The notes: a model not told the origin generated them from the sequence alone. A DNA stretch of 64,000 nt from Paraburkholderia dinghuensis (GCF_003837865.1 NZ_RQIS01000012.1:85580-149579); one strand, 5' to 3'; positions 50,953 through 60,767 are shown, numbered from the stretch's first letter. Program-made: numbers and translations.

Positions 50953-51317
50953 GACTGTTCCCTTTTGATTTTTGAGGTCTGCAACTTCCGGCCGACAAAC
51001 CGCGAAGAACACCCATCGCGCAGCCGACAAGCCCACCCGGCAAGGAACCCGCACGGCGGCTGCCTGCAGGGCCGCGTCCGCCCTTGCAGGGCATCGCATT
51101 ACACATATTAGCACCTGCTAAAATCCCTCTGAACGAATTACCCGTAGGGCGCGGCCGGCAAGGCGCGGACCGGATTCGCGCCAGACTGCGCACTGCGCGC
51201 GCGAGCCACGGCCACCACGCCCGCCCTCACCCGTCGCAGTCGACGGCACACTGACGACACGCCCCGGCCCGTGCCGTCGGAACGCACCCAATCACCCGCA
51301 CAGGATCTGCAACCAGC
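50953..51317. other. Divergent DUF1840/argS promoter region
   Basis: About 365 bases without a gene. A palindrome TTAGCACCTGCTAA (51108-51121) sits between -10-like hexamers on both strands (TAAAAT on plus from 51119, TAATAT on minus just to its left), so it could control both genes. Confidence 0.45.
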
Positions 51318-53102
51318 ATGCTGCCCGCACAGAAACACACCCTGGAGACCCTGCTCGCCGACGCAGTCGGCCAGGTCGCCAAAGCCATCGAAGGGGCCGC
51401 CGAATCGGCATTCGTCGTGCCCTCCATCACGCTCGAGCGACCCAAGGTCGCGGCCCACGGCGACGTCGCCTGCAACGTCGCGATGCAGCTCGCCAAGCCG
51501 CTGCGCGCCAATCCGCGCCAGCTCGCGCAGCAGATCGTCGACGCCGCGCTCGCGCTGCCCGCGGCCGCGGGCCTCGTCGAAGCGGCGGAAGTGGCCGGCC
51601 CCGGCTTCATCAACCTGCGCCTCACGGCGAGCGCAAAACGCGACGTGATCGGCGCCGTGTTCGCCGAAGGCGAGGCGTTCGGCCGCTCGAAGCTGGAAGC
51701 GGGCAAGCGCGTGCTGGTCGAGTTCGTGTCCGCGAACCCCACGGGCCCGCTGCACGTCGGCCACGGCCGCCAGGCCGCGCTCGGCGACGCCATTTCCAAC
51801 GTGCTCGCCTCGCAGGGCTACGACGTGCACCGCGAGTTCTATTACAACGACGCGGGCGTGCAGATCCACAATCTCGCCGTTTCGACCCAGGCGCGCGCGC
51901 GCGGCCTGAAGCCCGGCGACGCGGGCTGGCCCGAATCCGCGTACAACGGCGAGTACATCGCCGATATCGCGCAAGACTATCTCGCGGGCGAAACGGTCGC
52001 CGCGAAGGACGGCGAGCCCGTGAAGGGCGCGCAGGATCCCGAAGACCTCGACGCGATCCGCCGCTTCGCCGTCGCGTATCTGCGCCACGAGCAGGACCTG
52101 GATCTGCAGGCGTTCGGCGTGAAGTTCGACCGCTATTACCTCGAATCGTCGCTTTACACGGAAGGCCGTGTGGACAAGACCGTCGAGGCACTCGTCGCGT
52201 CGGGTGAGACCTACGAAGATGGCGGCGCGCTGTGGCTCAAGACCACCGACTACGGTGACGACAAGGACCGCGTGATGCGCAAGTCCGACGGCACCTACAC
52301 GTACTTCCTGCCCGACGTCGCCTACCACGTCACCAAGTGGGAGCGCGGCTTCACGAAGGTCATCAACGTGCAGGGCTCGGACCACCACGGCACCATCGCA
52401 CGCGTGCGCGCGGGCCTGCAGGCGCTCGGCATCGGCATTCCGAAGGGCTACCCCGACTACGTGCTGCACAAGATGGTCACCGTGATGCGCGACGGCCAGG
52501 AAGTGAAGATCTCCAAACGCGCGGGCAGTTACGTGACGGTGCGCGATCTGATCGAATGGTCGGGCGGCGCCACGCCGGATAGCGACGTCTCGCCCGAATT
52601 GCTCGACGAGGCCACGATCCGCCGCGGCCGCGACGCCGTGCGCTTCTTCCTCATCTCCCGTAAGGCCGACACCGAATTCGTGTTCGACATCGACCTCGCG
52701 CTCAAGCAGAACGACGAAAACCCCGTGTACTACGTGCAGTACGCGCACGCACGGATCTCGTCGATCCTGAACGACTGGCAGGCGAAGCACGGCGGCAACC
52801 TTGCCGCTCTGCCCAAGGTCGGTCTCGCGCCGCTGTCGAGCGAGCGCTCGCTCGCACTGGTCGCGAAGCTCGCCGAGTTCCCCGACATGCTCACGCACGC
52901 CGCCGCCGAACTCGCGCCACATGCTGTGGCGTTCTATCTGCGCGAACTCGCCGCCGAGTTTCACTCGTTCTACAATGCCGAACGCGTACTCGTCGATGAC
53001 ACCGCCGAGCGCGACGCCCGCGTCGCACTGCTTGCAGCCACGCGCCAGGTGCTCGCGAACGGGCTTGCGGTGATCGGCGTCTCCGCGCCCGAGCGCATGT
53101 AA
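51318..53102 (+). CDS. argS: Arginyl-tRNA synthetase
   Basis: A 594-residue class I synthetase charging tRNA-Arg. It has the Add1 N-terminal domain, the HIGH-like motif HVGHGR after [10 protein letters not shown], a KMSKS-type loop KISKRAG, and the C-terminal DALR anticodon-binding domain ([21 protein letters not shown] in part). The ATG at 51318 begins [10 protein letters not shown]. It is followed 104 bases later by the SPOR gene. Confidence 0.97.
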   Translation: MLPAQKHTLETLLADAVGQVAKAIEGAAESAFVVPSITLERPKVAAHGDVACNVAMQLAKPLRANPRQLAQQIVDAALALPAAAGLVEAAEVAGPGFINLRLTASAKRDVIGAVFAEGEAFGRSKLEAGKRVLVEFVSANPTGPLHVGHGRQAALGDAISNVLASQGYDVHREFYYNDAGVQIHNLAVSTQARARGLKPGDAGWPESAYNGEYIADIAQDYLAGETVAAKDGEPVKGAQDPEDLDAIRRFAVAYLRHEQDLDLQAFGVKFDRYYLESSLYTEGRVDKTVEALVASGETYEDGGALWLKTTDYGDDKDRVMRKSDGTYTYFLPDVAYHVTKWERGFTKVINVQGSDHHGTIARVRAGLQALGIGIPKGYPDYVLHKMVTVMRDGQEVKISKRAGSYVTVRDLIEWSGGATPDSDVSPELLDEATIRRGRDAVRFFLISRKADTEFVFDIDLALKQNDENPVYYVQYAHARISSILNDWQAKHGGNLAALPKVGLAPLSSERSLALVAKLAEFPDMLTHAAAELAPHAVAFYLRELAAEFHSFYNAERVLVDDTAERDARVALLAATRQVLANGLAVIGVSAPERM

Positions 53103-53206
53103 CAACGGCCACGCGCGAGAGCAGCACGCGAAGCGACATGTATGGGACCGTCCGCTATATTGCGGGCGGTCGTTCCAGGATTCCTTGTTTGCAGGTGATT
53201 CAGACG

Positions 53207-54007
53207 ATGGCACAACCGCGCCGCACTACAAAACAGCAGTCAAAGCAGTCCGGGGGTACGTTTCTCGGTGTCGTCCTGGGCCTGATCGTCGGCCTCGCGA
53301 TCGCGGTGGTGGTAGCGCTCTACATCACGCGCGCGCCGACGCCGTTCGTCGCGAAGGTCGCGCCGCCGGCCGCTTCCGATGCGAGCCAGCCCGACGCCCA
53401 GTACGACCCGAACCGCGCACTACAGGGCAAGTCGCCGGGCCAGCCGGTGCCGCAGACGGCGCAAACCACACCGCCCAACACCGCACCGGGTCAGTCCGCG
53501 AACCCTGCACAGTCGTCGGGCATGCTCGAAGAGCCGCAGATCGTCGAAGTGCCGGGGTCGGCCCCGGCGAGCGCGAACGGCATTGCCGTCGCCCCGCCCG
53601 CGGCCGGTTCGAACGATATGGCCAATGCCGCGAAGAAGCCGCAGTCGACAGGCAATCCGCCGCAGACCCTCGCGAACAACGAGCCGCAAAAGCCCGCAAC
53701 GGCCATCCCTGCACCGGGCGCCAAGCCCGCGACGGGCAGCGCGGCTGCGCCGGGCGCCGCCGACGCGAACGCCGGCTACTTCCTGCAGGTAGGCGCGTAC
53801 AAGACCTCCTCCGACGCCGAGCAGCAGCGCGCGCGTCTCGCGTTCCAGGGCTTCGAATCGAAGGTCACCCAGCGCGACGCAGGCGGTGTGACGTATTATC
53901 GAGTCCGCATCGGCCCGTTCGGGAAGTTCGACGATATGAACTCCACGCGTCAGCGTCTGTCAGACGCGGGCATCGATACGGCCGTTATCCGTTTCAGCAA
54001 GCAGTAA
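53207..54007 (+). CDS. SPOR-domain (FtsN-like) protein
   Basis: A 266-residue protein with a short basic cytoplasmic N-terminus, one membrane segment (FLGVVLGLIVGLAIAVVVALYI), a long Pro/Ala/Gln-rich periplasmic linker (to about residue 190), and a C-terminal SPOR domain (GYFLQVGAYKTSSDAEQQRARL, YYRVRIGPFGKFDDM) that binds denuded septal peptidoglycan. It resembles FtsN, a late division protein. Confidence 0.88.
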   Translation: MAQPRRTTKQQSKQSGGTFLGVVLGLIVGLAIAVVVALYITRAPTPFVAKVAPPAASDASQPDAQYDPNRALQGKSPGQPVPQTAQTTPPNTAPGQSANPAQSSGMLEEPQIVEVPGSAPASANGIAVAPPAAGSNDMANAAKKPQSTGNPPQTLANNEPQKPATAIPAPGAKPATGSAAAPGAADANAGYFLQVGAYKTSSDAEQQRARLAFQGFESKVTQRDAGGVTYYRVRIGPFGKFDDMNSTRQRLSDAGIDTAVIRFSKQ

Positions 54008-54193
54008 CCCAGGCGCCCGCGCCGTGCCGCCGTCCCGCCCGCTTGCAGGGCGCGCAGGCGGCGCGTCCCGCGGGCAACAAACGACGCAGCACCCCCGCAT
54101 GTAGGAGCAGGCCCGGTACGAGCGACGCTCGCGCAAGGGGCGATGCGGTTCAACGCCGGCTGTGCCGGCCAAGTCAACGAAGGTCAATAGAAC

Positions 54194-54832
54194 ATGAAAC
54201 GACTTCTTGGTTCGCTTTTGCTCTCGCTCTCGATGTTCGTCGGGATCGCGCATGCGGCGCCAGCCGCGCCCGTGTCCGGCAAGGACTACGCGGTCCTCGC
54301 GACTCCGCAGCCGGTCAACGTGCCCGCCGGCAAGATCGAGGTCATCGAGTTCATGTGGTACGGCTGCCCGCACTGTGCAGAATTCGACCCGCTCCTCGAA
54401 GCCTGGATCAAGAAGCAAGCTCCGGACGTCGTGTTCAAGCGCGTGCCGGTGGCATTCCGCGACGACTTCATCCCGCACTCGAAGCTGTTCTACGCGATCG
54501 ATGCGCTGGGTCTCTCGCAGAAGCTCACGCCGGTCATCTTCAATGAAATCCACGTGAACAAGAACTATCTGCTCACGCCGGAAGACCAGGCCAAGTTCCT
54601 CGCCACCCAGGGCGTCGATCCGAAGAAGTTCATGGAGGCGTACAACTCGTTCTCGGTGCAGAGCGCACTCCAGCGCGACAAGGAAGTCGCCACCGGGTTC
54701 AACATCAGCGGCGTCCCGACGCTCGCCATTCAGGGCAAGTACGAAACCGGCCCGGGCCAGACCAACAGCCTGCCGCGCACGATCGAGGTGCTCGACTACC
54801 TCGTCTCGCGAGTCCGCGCAAAGCAGATGTAA
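54194..54832 (+). CDS. dsbA: Thiol:disulfide interchange protein DsbA
   Basis: A 212-residue periplasmic oxidase that forms disulfides in exported proteins. It has a signal peptide ending AHA-A (residue about 21), the active site CPHC (58-61) in FMWYGCPHC, and the cis-Pro in GVPT. Follows the SPOR gene by 186 bases. Confidence 0.95.
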   Translation: MKRLLGSLLLSLSMFVGIAHAAPAAPVSGKDYAVLATPQPVNVPAGKIEVIEFMWYGCPHCAEFDPLLEAWIKKQAPDVVFKRVPVAFRDDFIPHSKLFYAIDALGLSQKLTPVIFNEIHVNKNYLLTPEDQAKFLATQGVDPKKFMEAYNSFSVQSALQRDKEVATGFNISGVPTLAIQGKYETGPGQTNSLPRTIEVLDYLVSRVRAKQM

Positions 54833-54848
54833 TTCCCGGCGCGCCGGT

Positions 54849-55625
54849 ATGGGTCAACCGCTCAAGGTCTTCATCACCGGCGCGTCGAGCGGTATCGGCG
54901 CGGCGCTGGCCGCCGAATACGCGCGGCGTGGCGCCATTCTCGGGCTCGTCGCGCGCCGTGCCGATGCCCTCGCCGGTTTCCGGCAGTCCCACCCGCAGCA
55001 TCCCATCTCCCTCTACCCCGCCGACGTGCGCGACGCCGATGCGCTCGCCGCCGCTGCGCGCGCGTTCATCGCGGAGCACGGCCTGCCGGACATCGTGATC
55101 GCCAACGCGGGCGTGAGCCGCGGCGCCCTCACCGGTCACGGCGAGCTCGCGACCTTTCGCAACGTGATGGACACCAACTACTTCGGCATGGTCGCCACCT
55201 TCGAGCCGTTCGTCGCCGCCATGAGCGAATCGCGGCACGGCGTGCTCGTCGGCATTGCGAGCGTGGCCGGTGTGCGCGGACTGCCGGGCTCGGGGGCCTA
55301 CAGCGCGTCGAAGGCCGCGGCGCTGACCTATCTCGAGGCGCTGCGCGTCGAGATGCGTCCGTTCGGCGTGAACGTCGTTACGATCGCGCCGGGCTATATC
55401 CGCACGCCGATGACGGCGCAGAATCCGTATCGCATGCCGTTCCTCATGGACGTCGACCGCTTCGCCGCCAAAACCGCCGATGCGATCGCGCACGGCACAT
55501 CGTTTGCGGTCTTTCCGTGGCCGATGCGCGTGGCCGCGGCGCTTTTGCGCGCGCTGCCGCGCTGGCTCTACGACCGCGTGTTCGAGAAGGCCCCGCGCAA
55601 GCCGCGCGCCACTGCCGACCACTGA
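54849..55625 (+). CDS. Short-chain dehydrogenase/reductase
   Basis: A 258-residue SDR with cofactor motif TGASSGIG, NAG in IANAGVSRG, catalytic Ser in ASVAGV, YSASK for Tyr and Lys, and an extended C-terminus. Substrate unknown. It starts 16 bases after dsbA, so is probably co-transcribed. Confidence 0.9.
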   Translation: MGQPLKVFITGASSGIGAALAAEYARRGAILGLVARRADALAGFRQSHPQHPISLYPADVRDADALAAAARAFIAEHGLPDIVIANAGVSRGALTGHGELATFRNVMDTNYFGMVATFEPFVAAMSESRHGVLVGIASVAGVRGLPGSGAYSASKAAALTYLEALRVEMRPFGVNVVTIAPGYIRTPMTAQNPYRMPFLMDVDRFAAKTADAIAHGTSFAVFPWPMRVAAALLRALPRWLYDRVFEKAPRKPRATADH

Positions 55626-55857
55626 GCCGCGCATGCTCGCGTGACCCCAGCACACGCGGCGAAAAAAACGCGCGTCCGGCGCGTCCCTATGGGCCAGGCG
55701 GATTAAATGGTTGTCCCGACAATTTCCCTTCGATAAGCTTTCCCGATCGGGCCGTCCCACACTCGCCGCGCCGCACGTCTTCCATGCCGCGTCGCGCGCA
55801 GAACAACCCCACGTGCCGGGGCGTGTCAAAACGCTACCGCAGACAACCGGAGAACCC

Positions 55858-57486
55858 ATGCGCCTCATCTCGCCCGCCCCTGCGCTCGTCGGCCTGCGCG
55901 CCGCCGCATTGTGCGTCCTCGGCGCCACGCTCGCCGTCGCGAGTGCGAGCACGCTCGCGAAGCCACTGACGGTCTGCACCGAATCGAGCCCGGACGGTTT
56001 CGACGTCGTGCAGTTCAATTCGCTCGTGACGACCAACGCGTCCGCGGACGTGATTTTCAACTCGCTCGTCGCGTATGACGAGGCCGCAAAGAAAGTCGCG
56101 CCTGCGCTCGCCGACAAGTGGGACGTGAGCGCCGATGGCCTCACGTACACGTTCCATCTGCGCCCCAATGTGCAGTTCCAGACGACCGGATGGTTCAAGC
56201 CCACGCGCGCGCTGAACGCCGACGATGTCGTCTTCACGTTCGAACGCATGCTCGACGCGAACAATCCGTGGCACAAGGTGGCAGGCGCGAGCGGCTTTCC
56301 GCACGCACAGTCGATGGGATTGCCGAAGCTCATCAAGTCCGTATCGAAGGTCGACGACAGCACGGTCCGCTTCGTCCTGACCGAGCCGAACGCCACGTTT
56401 CTCGCGATCCTGACGATGGGCTTCGCGTCGGTCTACTCCGCCGAATACGCCGACCAGCTCCACAAAGCGGGCAAGGAAACCGACTTCAACGCGAAGCCGG
56501 TGGGTACGGGCCCGTTCGTGCTGAAGAGCTACACGAAGGACGCGTTGATCCGCTACGACGTGAATCCGGCGTACTGGGGGCCGAAGCCGAAGGCGGAACG
56601 TCTGATCTACGCGATCACACCCGACGCCGCCGTGCGCGCGCAGAAGGTGAAGGCTGGCGAATGCCAGATCGCGCTGTCTCCGAAACCGCAGGACGTCGCG
56701 GCGTCGAAGGCCGACAAGACGCTGAACGTGGTCGAGACGCCCGCGTTCATGACCGCGTTCGTCGCGCTGAACACGCAGCAGAAGCCGCTCGACAACCAGA
56801 AGGTGCGTCAGGCGCTGAACATGGCGTTCGACCGTACGACGTACCTGAAGACCGTGTTCGACAACACAGCAACGCCGGCTACGAATCCGTGGCCGCCGAT
56901 CACGTGGGGTTACAACAAGTCTGTCCAGCCGTATCCGTATGATCCGGCGAAGGCGAAGCAATGGCTCGCCGAGGCGGGTTTCCCGAACGGCTTCTCGACG
57001 ACGATCTGGGTGCGCCCCAACGGCAGCGTCCTCAATCCGAATCCGCGCGCGGGTGCCGAACTGCTGCAGGCCGACTTCGCCAAGATCGGCGTAAAGGCGG
57101 ACATCAAGGTGATCGAGTGGGGCGAGTTGATCAAGCAAGCCAAACAAGGCCAGCACGGTACGCTGTTCATGGGCTGGGCCGGCGATAACGGCGACCCCGA
57201 CAACTACCTCTCGCCGCTCTTCAGCTGCAACGCGGTGCAGTCGGGTATCAACTTCGCGCGCTTCTGCGATCCTCAACTCGACAAACTGATCTCCGAGGGC
57301 AAGGCCACCGCCGATCAGGCCAAACGCGTGAAGCTCTACGAAGCCGCGCAGAAAATCATCCACGATCAGGCGCTGTGGATTCCGCTCGGCTACCCGACCG
57401 CCGCGGCGATCACACGCACGAATGTGAGCGGTTATCGGGTCAGTCCGTTCGGACGCCAGAACTTCGCGGACGTCTCGGTGCAGTAG
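55858..57486 (+). CDS. Peptide-type ABC transporter substrate-binding protein (DppA/OppA-like)
   Basis: A 542-residue periplasmic binding protein with a signal peptide (cleaved after TLA-K), the family-5 signature YDEAAKKVAPALADKWDVS, VVFTFERMLDANNP, PVGTGPFVLKSY and a C-terminal FGRQNFADVSVQ. CCGGAG precedes the ATG. The permease and ATPase genes are not adjacent, so it must use a remote transporter. Dipeptide or heme/peptide uptake is likely. Confidence 0.88.
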   Translation: MRLISPAPALVGLRAAALCVLGATLAVASASTLAKPLTVCTESSPDGFDVVQFNSLVTTNASADVIFNSLVAYDEAAKKVAPALADKWDVSADGLTYTFHLRPNVQFQTTGWFKPTRALNADDVVFTFERMLDANNPWHKVAGASGFPHAQSMGLPKLIKSVSKVDDSTVRFVLTEPNATFLAILTMGFASVYSAEYADQLHKAGKETDFNAKPVGTGPFVLKSYTKDALIRYDVNPAYWGPKPKAERLIYAITPDAAVRAQKVKAGECQIALSPKPQDVAASKADKTLNVVETPAFMTAFVALNTQQKPLDNQKVRQALNMAFDRTTYLKTVFDNTATPATNPWPPITWGYNKSVQPYPYDPAKAKQWLAEAGFPNGFSTTIWVRPNGSVLNPNPRAGAELLQADFAKIGVKADIKVIEWGELIKQAKQGQHGTLFMGWAGDNGDPDNYLSPLFSCNAVQSGINFARFCDPQLDKLISEGKATADQAKRVKLYEAAQKIIHDQALWIPLGYPTAAAITRTNVSGYRVSPFGRQNFADVSVQ

Positions 57487-57559
57487 TCCGGAACCGGGCT
57501 GCGGCCAGCGACGGTTTTGCCACGAACCGCAGCACGCGGTTCGCGCAACGCCCGTCACA

Positions 57560-58606
57560 TCATGCCGCCGCGGCGTATCCCATGAGTTCGGGCTCGCGAA
57601 CAGGTGCCGTGTGCGTGAGCGTCTGCCAGCGCACCTTCGGAAAGACGTCCTCGCCGAGCGCGCTCTTCATCGAGAGATTCGTCACATGCACGCCGCGGCT
57701 GCGCAGCAGCGCTGCCGCGTGACGAAAAGACGGCTCGATGAAGTCGTGGAAGTTGCTGTCGAGATGGCTCGGCTGCATCTGGCCCGGCGATTCGTAAAAC
57801 CGTGGCGTGTGCGCGGCATCGGAGAGATCGACGCCGTGCATGAAGATACGCTTCGCACCGAGCGAGGCGAGCACCTGCAGCGCGGCATAGGCAACCGTGC
57901 GCCCCTCGAAGACGCCGCGGCGGATATCGAGGCTGAAACCCAGCGACTCGGGCGCATCGAACAGCGCGAGGGATTTGTAGTCGTGCGCAACTCGCAATTC
58001 GTCGACGGTGAGCGCGCGCTGTCCAGCGGGACGCAACAGTTCATCGATCAGGAAAATGCGGCAACGCATTTGTGCGATGTCGAGTTGCTCGGCGATGCAC
58101 CAGAGCACGAACGGTGTCGCGTATAACGTGAGCGGCTCGCCGATAATGCGTTCGACCAGGTCGGGCCGATTCCGCACGAAGCCGCAATCCACGATGCAGT
58201 AGTCGTCGAAGCGCACGCCCTGCCGCTCCTGCAACGCAATGGCGCCGTTGACGCCCATCACGCGGCGCATCGGCAACGCCCGGTAATCAATTTCATTGAC
58301 GGATGGGCCCGTGGCGATGAGATGCCAGCCGTCCGGATCAGGCGCGGCGTGCGGCTCGCGGTTCACGCACGGGAGCGCGCGGCCCCGAATGCTCATGCCA
58401 GTGAGGCCGCCGCTTTCGTCGCGCGATATTTCGACACCATGTGCGATCCGCTCGTTGTGACGAAACGCGCGCGAGTGGGTCCAGCGGTAGCACAGCTTGA
58501 AAAACGTATTGCGGATGCGCCGTGCAGGCGCAGCCCCCGTGCGCGACTTTCTGTCGGCCTCCACGCCTGCACACGAAAGCTGCCCCGCATTTACTTTGTT
58601 AGCCAC
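57560..58606 (-). CDS. Probable surface-polysaccharide/LPS biosynthesis protein, unassigned
   Basis: A 348-residue protein from a GTG at 58604-58606; the true start is uncertain, and an ATG at 58396 is an alternative that would remove 70 residues. Conserved-looking parts are HLIATGPSVNEIDYRALP, VMGVNGAIAL, DDYCIVDCGFVRNRPDLVERI, LGAKRIFMHGVDLSDA. The GPSxN and HGVDLS motifs recall DUF115/MptE-like and LPS-core enzymes, but I cannot name the activity. No membrane segment. Confidence 0.55.
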   Translation of the reverse strand: MANKVNAGQLSCAGVEADRKSRTGAAPARRIRNTFFKLCYRWTHSRAFRHNERIAHGVEISRDESGGLTGMSIRGRALPCVNREPHAAPDPDGWHLIATGPSVNEIDYRALPMRRVMGVNGAIALQERQGVRFDDYCIVDCGFVRNRPDLVERIIGEPLTLYATPFVLWCIAEQLDIAQMRCRIFLIDELLRPAGQRALTVDELRVAHDYKSLALFDAPESLGFSLDIRRGVFEGRTVAYAALQVLASLGAKRIFMHGVDLSDAAHTPRFYESPGQMQPSHLDSNFHDFIEPSFRHAAALLRSRGVHVTNLSMKSALGEDVFPKVRWQTLTHTAPVREPELMGYAAAA

Positions 58607-58997
58607 TTATATACCTCACGCTGAAGCGAAGCCAAAAGCTTCGCGTCTTAATGAAGTGTTTATTCTAAATTACAGGATTTTTACATTCATTACGAAACGT
58701 CATCCATTTATTACGGCGCCTTACAAACCTCCATACGTGCGACCCTTTCGAGGTGTCGTGCACGCTGCTGCGCAGTCAATCGGTTGGACGGTTGGTCGAC
58801 GAGGCTACGGCGCGCTGCGGTACGGCACGTCGACTAACGCGCGGCGGCCTTGGGCGCCTGGTGTATCGCACAGCACCAGAGCGCAGCAGCATGCCGGGAA
58901 CAATTCGTCGAACATGGTTGCAGTTTGGTAACTCAAGGCGAAACGTGCTCCGCTAAATTGAAGCCATGCAATCGTTCTTTTACCGAAGGGGGCTTCA
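58607..58997. other. AT-rich divergent promoter region
   Basis: About 390 bases between divergent genes. 58640-58730 is markedly AT-rich, as expected for the promoter of the polysaccharide gene. No gene was supported. Confidence 0.5.
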
Positions 58998-59282
58998 ATG
59001 AAAACGAAACTGTTTGCTGCCCTGGGCACCGGGGCACTCATCCTTACCGCATCTCAAACCGCAATGGCACATGTGTCCGTGGGTCTGAGCATTGGCGTGC
59101 CCGCGCCGGTGTACGTTGCACCCGCCCCGGTGTATTTCGCGCCGCCGCCGGTCCGTGTAGTCGCGTACCAGCCTGCGCCCGTGATGATGCCGGCCGTCTA
59201 CGTCGGCTGGCACGGCGACCGCTACTGGGACGGCCGCCGCTGGTGGGGCCACCGCGAGTGGTATGGTCAGCGGCGCTGGTGA
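58998..59282 (+). CDS. Small secreted protein with GWHGDRYWDG motif
   Basis: A 94-residue protein with GAAGGGGG before the ATG, a signal peptide ending at MAHV (residue about 25), a Pro/Val/Ala-rich segment (VPAPVYVAPAPVYFAPPPV), and a C-terminal aromatic/basic motif GWHGDRYWDGRRWW. The same motif opens the repeat protein at 16617-17318. Function unknown; a cell-surface role is likely. Confidence 0.75.
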   Translation: MKTKLFAALGTGALILTASQTAMAHVSVGLSIGVPAPVYVAPAPVYFAPPPVRVVAYQPAPVMMPAVYVGWHGDRYWDGRRWWGHREWYGQRRW

Positions 59283-59328
59283 TGCGCGCACGGTCAGCCG
59301 ATAACCGATAACCGATCGCCAATAGCAA

Positions 59329-59364
59329 AACGCCTCGCAGGCTGTGACCTGCGAGGCGTTTTTT
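59329..59364 (+). terminator. Rho-independent terminator
   Basis: AACGCCTCGCAGG and its complement form a 13-pair stem with a six-base loop followed by six T residues, 46 bases after the small secreted protein's stop. Confidence 0.92.
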
Positions 59365-59408
59365 CTTGTGCGCGCAACGGCGCGCCGGTTGTCGCCGGTT
59401 GCCGCCTG

Positions 59409-60419
59409 TTATTCGCGTCCGGTGACGATCTGGTCGAACGTGCCGCCATCCGCGAAGTGCGTGGCCTGTGCCTTCTGCCAGCCACCGAACATCTGCTCGA
59501 CCGTGAACGTCTTGATCGGCCTGAATTCGCTGGCGTGCTTCGCAAGCACGCCGGCATCGCGCGGACGCAAGTGGTGCTGGGCGATGATTTCCTGCGCGGC
59601 CGGCGAGTACAGATAGTCGAGATACGCCTGCGCCAGCTTACGCGTTCCGCGCTTGTCCACGACCTTGTCGACGATCGTCACCGGCGGCGCCGCAATCAGG
59701 CTCACCGACGGATAAACTGCTTCGAAGTCCTTTCCATCGGCGCCCGTGTCGATAAGCGACACTTCGTTTTCGAACGTCACGAGCACGTCGCCGATACCGC
59801 GCTGCGTAAACGTCGTCGTGGCGCCACGGCCGCCCGCGTCCAGCACCGGCACGTTCTTGATCAGCGCGCGTTCGAAGTCGAGCGCCTGCGCGTCGGTTGC
59901 GCCGAGCAGCTTGCGATAGCCCCACGCCGCGAGGTACGTATAGCGGCCGTTGCCCGAGGTCTTCGGATTCGCGATGACGACCTGGACGCCCGGCTTTACG
60001 AGATCATCCCAGTCTTTGATGTGCTTCGGGTTGCCCTTGCGCACGAGGAACACCATCGTCGTGGTGTAGGGCGCGCTGTCGTCGCGCAGACGAGCGCGCC
60101 AGTTCTCGGGCACGAGGTGCCCTTTCTGCGCGAGCAAGTCGATGTCGTTCGGCTGGTTCATCGTCACGACGTCGGCCTGCAGGCCTTGAAGCACCGAAAG
60201 CGCCTGCGCGCTCGACGCACCATGCGACTGCTTGATCGATACGGTCTCGCCGGTCTTCTTCCGATAGTCGGCGATGAAGCTCGCGTTGATGTCCTTGTAC
60301 AGTTCGCGCGTCACGTCGTAAGAGACGTTGAGCAGCGACGTGTCCGCCTGCGCGGCACCCGTCGCCAGTGCGATGATGCCCGCGCCTACCCAGCGCGATG
60401 CGCGTCCCCAGCCTGCCAT
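59409..60419 (-). CDS. sbp: Sulfate ABC transporter substrate-binding protein
   Basis: A 336-residue periplasmic protein with a signal peptide ending AQA-D, and Sbp/CysP motifs LLNVSYDVTRELYKDIN in part, QSHGASSAQA, TSGNGRYTYLAAWGY and VTFENEV. It binds sulfate or thiosulfate for CysTWA. Those permease and ATPase genes are not in this window, and the gene appears monocistronic. Confidence 0.92.
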   Translation of the reverse strand: MAGWGRASRWVGAGIIALATGAAQADTSLLNVSYDVTRELYKDINASFIADYRKKTGETVSIKQSHGASSAQALSVLQGLQADVVTMNQPNDIDLLAQKGHLVPENWRARLRDDSAPYTTTMVFLVRKGNPKHIKDWDDLVKPGVQVVIANPKTSGNGRYTYLAAWGYRKLLGATDAQALDFERALIKNVPVLDAGGRGATTTFTQRGIGDVLVTFENEVSLIDTGADGKDFEAVYPSVSLIAAPPVTIVDKVVDKRGTRKLAQAYLDYLYSPAAQEIIAQHHLRPRDAGVLAKHASEFRPIKTFTVEQMFGGWQKAQATHFADGGTFDQIVTGRE

Positions 60420-60539
60420 GATGGTCCCCGTCTGTCGAAAGAAAGCGTCGCCGTTGCCCGGCGTTTTCACCCGGCTAACAACGGACGTCCGATTCTAGCG
60501 AGATCCCGCGCGCTCGTTATATCGATTCGAATGTAGCTT

Positions 60540-60762
60540 CTGCCGATTCGTTATAAGCGCGGCGCGCGCCATGACGTTCGCGCCGCCGTCGATATGGACC
60601 GTGTTGCCGCTCGCGCGGCACGCGTAGCGTGGCGAGGTGAGCCGTGGCGTAGCCAACACCCAGGATGTCGACGCGTTCGACGGCGCGGGCGAGCCTCCGG
60701 TCGGAGTCGGGCAGCCCCTGTGCCGCCCGCGTCTTGAATGGTCCCGGCGAGAGCCGGGCCGG
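60540..60762 (-). pseudogene. Remnant of a fabI-type enoyl-ACP reductase C-terminus
   Basis: Reading the minus strand just after the DUF3141 stop gives, in one frame, RLSPGPFKTRAAQGLPD followed by a stretch ending VDILGVGYATAHLAT. A frameshift near 60620 then yields SGNTVHIDGGANVMA. These are the FabI motifs SPGPxKTRAA-GLPDFD, DVG-ATAFLA and GxTVHVDGG. A loop before VDI is shortened. There is no start codon and the N-terminal two thirds are missing. In related genomes a fabI gene lies in the same DUF3141-pta-ackA neighbourhood (recollection), so this is probably a decayed duplicate. Confidence 0.7.
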
Positions 60763-60767
60763 TCGCG

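Noticed and set aside
51138-53213. 691-codon open frame antisense to argS
   Set aside because: Same GC-bias artefact; argS is unmistakable on the plus strand.
55834-57558. 574-codon antisense frame over the peptide-binding protein gene
   Set aside because: Arg/His/Val-rich shadow without a ribosome binding site or family.
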